A DNA stretch of 7,316 nt from JAZDJJ01 sp043804035. Its GTDB lineage: Bacteria > Bacteroidota > Bacteroidia > Palsa-948. The DNA lies in NCBI GenBank assembly GCA_043804035.1, contig JAZDJJ010000186.1:1-7316 (forward strand). Reading direction: 5' to 3'. The notes under the pieces were generated by a model. It saw only the letters and a program-made list of their open reading frames with translations. It made no database searches and had not been told where the DNA came from. Positions 1 through 5,027 of the stretch are shown here, in pieces. A program made the position numbers and the translations under genes. The first letter of the stretch is position 1. Each line of letters opens with the position of its first letter.

Positions 1-109
1 AATCAGTGAATCTCTGGCTCATTGTAGTTTTTTGCGTAAGTCCTATCTATAATTCATTACGATTTTTCTCTGTATTTTCGCTATCTTTTTGAAAAAAACA
101 TTATCATTA
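1..109. other. gene-free left edge, possible insertion-sequence end
   Basis: No coding region can be supported here. Short open stretches reach the left edge (plus-strand codons 2-52 ending in TAA, and 3-95 ending in TGA), but neither gives a recognisable protein. On the minus strand an ATG at 22-20 opens seven codons (MSQRFTD) that run off the edge. About a dozen bases outside that ATG lies TGCGTAAGTCCT (34-45), which resembles terminal sequences I associate with some insertion sequences, from memory only. A transposable-element end cut by the window is therefore possible but unproven. Confidence 0.2.
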
Positions 110-228
110 GGCAGTCCCAAAAATTAGTATCGTCATTGCGACACAAAGCGACCCGCCTGCTGCGGGCAGGAGCGAAGGGGAAGCAATCTCTAACAGCAAT
201 GACGTTTATTTGTATTTTTGGAACTGCC
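110..228. repeat. MITE/REP-like palindromic intergenic element
   Basis: A 119-bp foldback element. The outer arms 110-124 and 214-228 are inverted copies of each other over 15 bp with one mismatch (GGCAGT...CCAAAAAT type ends). An inner pair, CGTCATTGC at 131-139 and GCAATGACG at 196-204, is a perfect 9-bp inverted repeat. The centre is markedly more GC-rich than its surroundings. The core pattern of CGTCATTGCGA followed by AGCGAAGGGGAAGCAATCTC belongs to a type of dispersed palindrome seen between genes in many Bacteroidota genomes (recalled, not searched). It contains no ORF, so any movement would depend on a transposase encoded elsewhere. It lies 106 bp before the fbp start. It could fold as RNA and end transcription from an upstream gene, but no target-site duplication is obvious. 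Confidence 0.7.
147..175. repeat. nested GC-rich palindrome flanked by 5-bp direct repeats
   Basis: Inside the larger element, a 19-bp GC-rich segment (152-170) is bracketed by two copies of AGCGA (147-151 and 171-175). The segment can form two mutually exclusive 5-bp hairpins: CCCGC/GCGGG (152-156 with 162-166) or CCTGC/GCAGG (156-160 with 166-170). Taking out the segment and one AGCGA copy restores a continuous repeat core. This is the pattern expected if a small palindrome inserted into an existing element and duplicated 5 bp. Confidence 0.5.
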
Positions 229-242
229 CATAACAATGGTTA

Positions 243-312
243 AATAATCAATAATCAATAGTCAATTCTTAATAGTCAATAATCAATTTTCAACAACCAT
301 TAACAATTTTTC
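243..312. repeat. degenerate 7-bp tandem tract (AATAATC-like), fbp leader
   Basis: Ten consecutive heptads can be read from 243. Most fit A-A-T-N-N-T-C: AATAATC at 243, 250 and 278, and AATAGTC at 257 and 271, with degraded versions such as AATTTTC and AACAACC between and after them. The tract fills most of the space between the palindromic element and the fbp start, so it would lie in the fbp promoter or leader. No conserved Bacteroidota promoter pair (TTTG and TAnnTTTG) could be placed with confidence in it. Confidence 0.65.
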
Positions 313-334
313 TATTAACTCTGTATATTAAAAT

Positions 335-1363
335 ATGAGAAAAGTAAAAACACTCGGTCAATTCATTGTTGAAAGGCAATGTGATTTTCCATATGCAAAA
401 GGCGAACTTTCACGTTTACTTGGAGATATTGGTATTGCTGCAAAAATTGTTCATCGCGAAGTAAACAAAGCCGGGCTAGCTGATATCCTCGGCATTACAG
501 GCGACACAAATGTGCATGGCGAGCAGGTGAAAAAGTTAGATGTGTTTGCCAACGAACAATTTATTGCTGCACTACAGGCAGGCGGTGAATGTTGTGCCAT
601 CGCTTCCGAAGAAAACGAAAACATTATTCCTATTGACAACGAAATTTCCCAAAATGCAAAATATGTGGTAGCGATAGATCCACTTGACGGGTCTTCTAAT
701 ATTGATGTAAATGTTTCAGTGGGAACAATTTTTTCAATCTATCGGAGAATTTCTCTTTCCGGTCCCGGCACTATAGAAGATTTTTTGCAAAAAGGAACAA
801 AGCAAGTTGCCGCAGGATATGTTATTTACGGCTCATCCACGATGATGGTTTACACTACAGGTAAAGGTGTAAACGGATTTACACTAGACCCGAGTATTGG
901 TGAGTTTTGTATTTCACATCCCAAAATGTGTATTCCCCAAAATGGAAAAATATATTCTATCAACGAAGGATATTATATTCATTTTCCTGAAGGTGTAAAA
1001 AAATATATCAAGTACTGTCAGGAAGAAGATAAGAAGACCAATCGTCCTTATTCATCGCGATACATTGGCTCAGCAGTGGCAGACATTCATCGTAATCTCA
1101 TCAACGGAGGAATTTTTATTTATCCAAGTACATCTCAAAATCCCAAAGGAAAACTTCGGCTCATTTACGAATGCAATCCGTTTTCATTTATTATTGAACA
1201 GGCGAAAGGAAAAGCGATTGATGGCTCCAAACGAATTCTTGACATTATCCCTACTGCCATTCATCAGCGTACTCCATTCTTCATCGGTTCGTCAGAAATG
1301 GTGAATGTTGCTGAAGAATTTATGATGAAGTATTCTATTAGTGAAAAAGTGAACAGTGAATAG
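335..1363 (+). CDS. fbp: fructose-1,6-bisphosphatase, class I
   Basis: This cytosolic gluconeogenic enzyme hydrolyses fructose-1,6-bisphosphate to fructose-6-phosphate and phosphate, using divalent metal. The 342-aa protein has the usual class I length. Metal and catalytic motifs are intact: SEEN at 91-94 (two acidic ligands), DPLDGSSN at 115-122 and the late glutamate in ECNP (E279). Substrate-site motifs NEGYY (210-214) and RYIGSAVADIHRNL (242-255) are present. K109, Y110 and R137 line up by eye with AMP-contact residues of the mammalian enzyme, so AMP inhibition may be kept; this is inference. The ATG at 335 puts the N-terminus where family members begin; there is no Shine-Dalgarno, as is common in Bacteroidota. 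The final residues SEKVNSE and the stop TAG, immediately followed by in-frame TGA, are encoded by the 7-bp repeat array, so the native C-terminus seems replaced or extended. The gene is apparently transcribed alone. Confidence 0.96.
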   Translation: MRKVKTLGQFIVERQCDFPYAKGELSRLLGDIGIAAKIVHREVNKAGLADILGITGDTNVHGEQVKKLDVFANEQFIAALQAGGECCAIASEENENIIPIDNEISQNAKYVVAIDPLDGSSNIDVNVSVGTIFSIYRRISLSGPGTIEDFLQKGTKQVAAGYVIYGSSTMMVYTTGKGVNGFTLDPSIGEFCISHPKMCIPQNGKIYSINEGYYIHFPEGVKKYIKYCQEEDKKTNRPYSSRYIGSAVADIHRNLINGGIFIYPSTSQNPKGKLRLIYECNPFSFIIEQAKGKAIDGSKRILDIIPTAIHQRTPFFIGSSEMVNVAEEFMMKYSISEKVNSE

Positions 1364-1646
1364 TGAAAAATGAAAAGTGGAAAGTGAAAAGTGAAAAGTG
1401 AAAAGTGAACAGTGAAAAGTGAACAGTGAACAGTGAAAAGTGAAAAGTGGAAAGTGAAAAGTGAAAAGTGATAAGTGATAAGTGAAAAGTGAAAAGTGAA
1501 AAGTGATAAGTGAAAAGTGAAAAGTGATAAGTGAAAAGTGAAAAGTGAAAAGTGAAAAGTGAAAAGTGAAAAGTGAAAAGTGAAAAGTGAAAAGGAGTAA
1601 AGTTTAAGTGAAAAGTGAAAAAGTGAAAAGCGAAAAGTGAAAAGTG
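1341..1646. repeat. tandem heptamer array, consensus AGTGAAA, about 43 units
   Basis: Forty units in perfect 7-bp register run from 1341 to 1620. A 1-bp shift at 1621 is followed by three more units and a fragment. Variant units are AGTGAAC (1404, 1418, 1425), AGTGGAA (1376, 1446) and AGTGATA (1467, 1474, 1502, 1523). Nine identical AGTGAAA units at 1530-1592 look like the most recent expansion. Two degraded units (1593-1606) follow. Because 7 is not a multiple of 3, the plus strand carries a TGA in each frame every 21 bp. The minus strand has few stops, which produces a spurious 104-codon ORF (1338-1652). The array begins inside the end of fbp and covers most of the fbp-hexomutase gap. It resembles in kind the short heptanucleotide repeats described in cyanobacteria, but the unit sequence differs. 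Confidence 0.95.
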
Positions 1647-1656
1647 TTGCACTTTT
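1640..1656 (+). terminator. array-end hairpin with T-run, possible fbp terminator
   Basis: The last array unit AAAAGTG (1640-1646) is followed by TTG and then its exact inverted copy CACTTTT (1650-1656), giving a 7-bp stem with a 3-base loop and four T residues at the 3' side. It could end transcription from fbp. The stem has only two G-C pairs and the T-run is part of the stem, so it would be a weak terminator. Confidence 0.25.
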
Positions 1657-1677
1657 ATACTTCGGCTTGCTCAGTAT
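1657..1677. repeat. short inverted repeat, possible dispersed-repeat remnant
   Basis: ATACT (1657-1661) and AGTAT (1673-1677) flank an 11-base centre, TCGGCTTGCTC. The minus-strand reading (CTGAGC-AAG-CCGAAG) is close to a GAGCGAAGTCGAAG-like palindromic repeat that I recall from many Bacteroidota intergenic regions. The similarity is from memory and the match is imperfect. It lies about 45 bp before the hexomutase start. Confidence 0.25.
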
Positions 1678-1722
1678 CTATTTTGAACTTATGTCTTTAT
1701 AAATTATTTTTTTGTAAATATC

Positions 1723-3153
1723 ATGAACACCATAAAATTCGGAACAGATGGATGGAGAGCCATCATTGCAAAAGATTTCACCGTTGAAAATGTATCTCGT
1801 GTTTCAGAGGCGGTAGCTGAATGGTTGTTGAAAAACAATTCTCCTCTCTCGGTAGTTGTTGGACACGATTGTCGCTTTGGCGGAGAACTTTTTGCCGAAA
1901 CTGTTGCAAAAGTTCTTGCTCATAAAGGAATAAAGGTTTTTCTGGCTAAAAAATTTGTTTCTACTCCTATGATTTCCTTTGGTACTGTAAAATATAAAGC
2001 ATCTCTCGGCATCGTCATCACAGCAAGTCATAATCCACCTTCGTATAATGGGTTTAAGATAAAAGGATCTTATGGCGGACCACTTCTTCCTGAAAAAGTG
2101 GAAGAGATTGAGCAACTTATTCCCGAAAAATGTTCAATAGATACTGAAGCAATTAATATTCATGATTTAATTTCTCAAAAAATAATCCAGTACGTTGATC
2201 TGGAAACTTTGTATTGCAATCATGTAGAAAAAAAATTCCATCTAAAAACAATCCGCAAGTCAAAACTTAATCTTGCTTATGATGCAATGTATGGTGCAGG
2301 TCAAAATGTAATAAAACGTCTTTTACCAAATATCACATTACTTCATTGTGAAAATAATCCTTCATTCAATGGTATTGCTCCGGAACCTATTGCAAAAAAT
2401 CTAAAAGAACTTTCTGTACTGATAAAATCTTGTAACAAAAAAAACAAAAACTTCAAAAACCAAATCTCATGTGCATTAGCCACCGATGGTGATGCCGACA
2501 GATTGGGGTTGTTTGACAGCGATGGAAATTTTATTGACTCTCATCACATCATTCTTCTGCTCATTCACTATCTCTGCAAGTATAAAAAGATGAAAGGTAA
2601 AATCTGCACAGCATTTTCTATCACAGAAAAAATAAAAAAAATGTGCACTCACTATGGACTTCCGCTCCAAGTGGTGAAGATAGGGTTCAAGCATATTTGT
2701 AACATCATGATAAAAGAAGATGTTTTGATTGGTGGAGAAGAATCTGGCGGTATTGCAATCAAAGGACATATTCCAGAAAGAGATGGCATCTGGATTGGAC
2801 TTATTATTTGGGAATTTATGGCTAAATCCGGAAAATCAATAGAGGAACTAATAAAAGAAGTATATGAAATCACAGGTCCTTTCGCCTTTGAACGCAACGA
2901 CCTTCATATTTCGGAAGAACTAAAAAACAAAATAATTAAGAATTGCAAACTCGGCAAATACAATAATTTCGGAAAATATAAAATTCAGCGAGTGGATGAT
3001 ATGGATGGATGGAAATATTATTTTAATGATGCTGAATGGCTGATGATACGTGCATCAGGTACAGAACCTATTCTGAGGACTTACGCTGAAGCAGCAACAA
3101 GAAAAAAAGCAATGGATATACTGAGCTCTGCGAAGAAAGTTTTATTTGCTTAA
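1723..3153 (+). CDS. phosphoglucomutase/phosphomannomutase (alpha-D-phosphohexomutase)
   Basis: This cytosolic enzyme moves phosphate between the 1 and 6 hydroxyls of glucose and/or mannose phosphates through a phosphoserine intermediate, supplying sugar-1-phosphates for nucleotide sugars and polysaccharide. All four family signatures appear in order in 476 aa. FGTDGWR (6-12) is at the N-terminus. The active-site loop TASHNPPSYNGFK (100-112) contains catalytic Ser102. The metal loop DGDADR (255-260) has three aspartates. The sugar-binding loop GGEESGG is at 337-343, and the C-terminal phosphate-binding loop RASGTEP is at 443-449. Length is typical. The ATG at 1723 starts directly before the conserved FGTDG block; there is no Shine-Dalgarno. 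An unusual Lys/Asn-rich stretch at about 237-248 (CNKKNKNFKNQI), encoded by A-rich DNA, precedes the metal loop. Glucose versus mannose preference cannot be read from the sequence. The gene stands alone, 359 bp after fbp and convergent with the next gene. Confidence 0.94.
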   Translation: MNTIKFGTDGWRAIIAKDFTVENVSRVSEAVAEWLLKNNSPLSVVVGHDCRFGGELFAETVAKVLAHKGIKVFLAKKFVSTPMISFGTVKYKASLGIVITASHNPPSYNGFKIKGSYGGPLLPEKVEEIEQLIPEKCSIDTEAINIHDLISQKIIQYVDLETLYCNHVEKKFHLKTIRKSKLNLAYDAMYGAGQNVIKRLLPNITLLHCENNPSFNGIAPEPIAKNLKELSVLIKSCNKKNKNFKNQISCALATDGDADRLGLFDSDGNFIDSHHIILLLIHYLCKYKKMKGKICTAFSITEKIKKMCTHYGLPLQVVKIGFKHICNIMIKEDVLIGGEESGGIAIKGHIPERDGIWIGLIIWEFMAKSGKSIEELIKEVYEITGPFAFERNDLHISEELKNKIIKNCKLGKYNNFGKYKIQRVDDMDGWKYYFNDAEWLMIRASGTEPILRTYAEAATRKKAMDILSSAKKVLFA

Positions 3154-3315
3154 TTGTAAGTTCTCAACATCCGCAAGTAATTGCATAAAACAAAATCCTG
3201 AAACCACCGAAAATTGTTCGGGGCAGGTGCCGAAATAAATAACAAATATTTCATCAAGTTCAATACGATTAAAATGTGTTTTTACATGAGTAATAATTTC
3301 TGCTTTACCAATTAT
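3154..3315. other. convergent intergenic spacer
   Basis: This 162-bp gap separates the ends of two convergent genes. It holds a small hairpin-forming segment (3207-3234). It also holds a minus-strand reading frame that continues in phase after the carboxyltransferase TAG stop for 57 codons (3315-3145), until a TAA inside the end of the hexomutase gene. That frame has no ATG near its beginning, only one late ATG, and its translation (for example RIELDEIFVIYFGTCPEQF) is not recognised. The carboxyltransferase already ends with its family-typical tail, so this is either chance openness or a decayed gene fragment. Confidence 0.4.
3207..3234. terminator. alternating hairpins between convergent genes, weak terminator candidate
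   Basis: Three short arms, CCGAA (3207-3211), TTCGG (3217-3221) and CCGAA (3230-3234), allow the middle arm to pair with either neighbour: 5-bp stems with 5- or 8-base loops. The position between converging genes suits a bidirectional terminator. The stems are short and there is no clean T-run on the plus strand. On the minus strand a T-rich but interrupted stretch follows (complement of about 3185-3200). Confidence 0.25.
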
Positions 3316-4851
3316 CTACAACGGAATATTTTCATGTTTTTTTTGCGGAAGTTTATCGACTTTATTCTCCAGCATCTTGAAAGCAGAGATTAGTTTTTCG
3401 CGGGTAATTTCCGGTTTTATCACTTCATCAATATATCCTCTTTCGGCAGCACGGTAAGGATTTGCAAAATGTTCAATGTACTCTTCTTCTTTTTTCTTTA
3501 AGTCCTTTTCTCCTTTAAAGATAATTTCTACAGCTCCTTTTGTACCCATCACGGCAATTTCAGCAGTAGTCCATGCATAATTCATATCTGCGCCAATGTG
3601 TTTGGAGTTCATCACATCGTAAGCACCACCATACGCTTTGCGAGTAATTACAGTAACTCTCGGAACAGTGGCTTCGCTGAAAGCAAACAAAAGTTTTGCT
3701 CCGTTGGAAATAATGGCATTCCATTCCTGATCAGTACCGGGAAGAAAACCGGGAACATCTTCAAAAACGAGAAGAGGAATATTGAAGCAGTCGCAGAAGC
3801 GAACAAACCGCGCCGCTTTTTGTGAAGAATGAATGTCCAGTACTCCCGCAAGATGCGTAGGTTGATTTGCAACAATACCGATACTTCTTCCTGCAAGTCG
3901 CGCAAAACCCACTACAATATTTTCCGCAAAATTTTTATGCACTTCAAAAAAAGAACTTGCTTCTACAGAATTAATGTCCGCATCCACTATTCCATTTATC
4001 ACCTCTTTCATATCGTATGGCTGATTTGGGTTTTCCGGAATAATGGAATTTAGGATTTGGGAATTAGGACTTATGAATTCAGATTGGACAGGAAGTTCGT
4101 CTTCGCAATTTTGCGGGATATAACTCAAAAGTTTTTTAATATAGTTGATACATTCCATTTCATTAGCACATGAAAAATGTGCTACACCTGATTTGGATGA
4201 ATGAGATTTCGCTCCTCCAAGTTCTTCGCTGGTAACTATTTCGTGTGTAACAGTTTTTACAACATTGGGTCCTGTAACAAACATATAAGAAGTATTTTCC
4301 ACCATCAAAATAAAATCTGTGATAGCGGGAGAATACACTGCACCACCTGCACATGGACCCATCACAGCAGAAATCTGCGGAATGACTCCGGATGCAATTG
4401 TGTTGCGATAAAAAATATTAGCATAACCGCCAAGCGAAACAACGCCTTCCTGAATTCTCGCACCACCGCTATCATTCAGTCCAACTATCGGAGCACCATT
4501 TTTCATTGCAAGATCCATTACACGACAGATTTTTTCCGCATGTGCTTCCGATAGCGAGCCGCCAAACACGGTGAAGTCCTGCGCAAAAACATAAACCAAT
4601 CGTCCGTTGATAGTTCCGTAACCCGTTACCACTCCATCGCCAAGATATTTTTCACGCTCTAATCCAAATTCTGTTGAACGATGAGTAACAAACATTCCTA
4701 TTTCCTGAAAACTTCCATCATCCAATAATAATTGTAATCGTTCGCGCGCAGTGAGTTTTCCTTTTTTGTGTTGTGAGTCAATGCGTGTTTGTCCTCCGCC
4801 TAATTTGGCTTCGGAAATTTTTTTACTGAGCACTTCGCTTTTTTTGTTCAT
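3316..4851 (-). CDS. acyl-CoA carboxylase beta (carboxyltransferase) subunit, propionyl-CoA carboxylase-like
   Basis: The carboxyltransferase subunit moves CO2 from carboxybiotin onto an acyl-CoA. It most resembles propionyl-CoA carboxylase beta (propionyl-CoA to methylmalonyl-CoA); related subunits serve in methylmalonyl-CoA decarboxylase. The 511-aa length is normal. Landmarks include KLTARERLQLLLD (32-44), the N-domain acyl-CoA/oxyanion loops GGARIQEG (129-136) and GPCAGGAVYSP (165-175), and FVTGPNVV (191-198). The C-domain has DVPGFLPGTDQE (365-376), YGGAYDVM (407-414) and EIAVMGTKGAVEIIFKG (431-447). The C-terminus KHENIPL closely matches the end of PCCB proteins, so both ends look native. 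Thr428 sits where the family normally has proline (YAW-P-TAE). Residues 258-269 are encoded by a degenerate 7-bp repeat. The biotin carboxylase/biotin carrier partner is not in this window. No Shine-Dalgarno precedes the ATG (4851-4849). Carboxylase rather than sodium-pumping decarboxylase is the likelier role, but context does not settle it. Confidence 0.93.
   Translation of the reverse strand: MNKKSEVLSKKISEAKLGGGQTRIDSQHKKGKLTARERLQLLLDDGSFQEIGMFVTHRSTEFGLEREKYLGDGVVTGYGTINGRLVYVFAQDFTVFGGSLSEAHAEKICRVMDLAMKNGAPIVGLNDSGGARIQEGVVSLGGYANIFYRNTIASGVIPQISAVMGPCAGGAVYSPAITDFILMVENTSYMFVTGPNVVKTVTHEIVTSEELGGAKSHSSKSGVAHFSCANEMECINYIKKLLSYIPQNCEDELPVQSEFISPNSQILNSIIPENPNQPYDMKEVINGIVDADINSVEASSFFEVHKNFAENIVVGFARLAGRSIGIVANQPTHLAGVLDIHSSQKAARFVRFCDCFNIPLLVFEDVPGFLPGTDQEWNAIISNGAKLLFAFSEATVPRVTVITRKAYGGAYDVMNSKHIGADMNYAWTTAEIAVMGTKGAVEIIFKGEKDLKKKEEEYIEHFANPYRAAERGYIDEVIKPEITREKLISAFKMLENKVDKLPQKKHENIPL
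4045..4079 (-). repeat. degenerate heptamer tract inside the carboxyltransferase gene
   Basis: Five plus-strand heptads in register, GGAATTT, AGGATTT, GGGAATT, AGGACTT and ATGAATT, fit a loose consensus RGGAWTT. In the gene they encode residues 258-269 (EFISPNSQILNS), a variable linker between the N- and C-domains of the carboxyltransferase. The total linker length looks about normal, so the tract replaces rather than adds much sequence, and no frame is lost. Confidence 0.45.
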
Positions 4852-5027
4852 AGATAGATAGTGATAAAAAGATAAAGATATAAAAATATAAAGGTATAAA
4901 GTAAAATGTAAGATGACAGATGATAAATAAATGGAGCATGATAAAAAATGTGAGCAAGGATAAAAAAGATTTTAAAGATGTGAAAAAAAAATGCAACTTT
5001 ACAATCAATTAATCAATTTGTTATTTT
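4852..5027. promoter_or_regulatory. divergent promoter region, AT-rich, not resolved
   Basis: This 176-bp gap must carry the promoters for the leftward carboxyltransferase gene and the rightward AsmA-like gene, since the two are divergent. Most of it is taken up by the purine-rich repeat tract. No confident TTTG/TAnnTTTG promoter pair was placed on either strand. TCAATTTG just before the AsmA-like start resembles the -7 element but lies too near the ATG for a normal leader. No operator palindrome was seen. Confidence 0.4.
4863..4970. repeat. degenerate 7-8 bp purine-rich tandem tract
   Basis: Three 8-bp units ending TATAAA (4877-4884, 4885-4892, 4893-4900) pass into 7-bp units beginning with G and ending in AT: GTAAAAT (4901), GTAAGAT (4908), GACAGAT (4915) and GATAAAT (4922). 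More degraded heptads follow up to about 4970. The plus strand is almost free of C. Periodicity is clear in 4877-4928 and weak elsewhere. Confidence 0.5.

Noticed and set aside
313..334. Promoter directly upstream of fbp
   Set aside because: The region is AT-rich, but no TTTG and TAnnTTTG pair with proper spacing could be placed; AT content alone is not evidence.
1341..1646. CRISPR array
   Set aside because: The units are 7 bp with no unique spacers and there are no cas genes in the window.
1338..1652. 104-codon minus-strand ORF rich in Phe, Ser, His, Leu and Thr
   Set aside because: It is a translation of the AGTGAAA array; the 7-bp period gives a 7-residue repeat and the reverse strand has few stops. 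No independent gene signal.
2476..2897. Overlapping minus-strand ORFs opposite the hexomutase gene
   Set aside because: The plus strand carries all conserved hexomutase motifs across this region; the opposite frames are shadows with no recognisable domains.
3316..3318. Amber stop readthrough giving an extended carboxylase subunit
   Set aside because: The protein already ends in KHENIPL, like typical PCCB C-termini, so the TAG is most simply a true stop.
3598..4554. Plus-strand ORFs opposite the carboxyltransferase gene
   Set aside because: They overlap conserved carboxyltransferase motifs on the minus strand and encode Cys/His/Arg-rich peptides typical of antisense frames.
335..4851. A gluconeogenesis/propionate gene cluster acting as one operon
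   Set aside because: The first two genes are 359 bp apart with a repeat array between them, and the carboxyltransferase is on the opposite strand, so co-transcription of all three is impossible.
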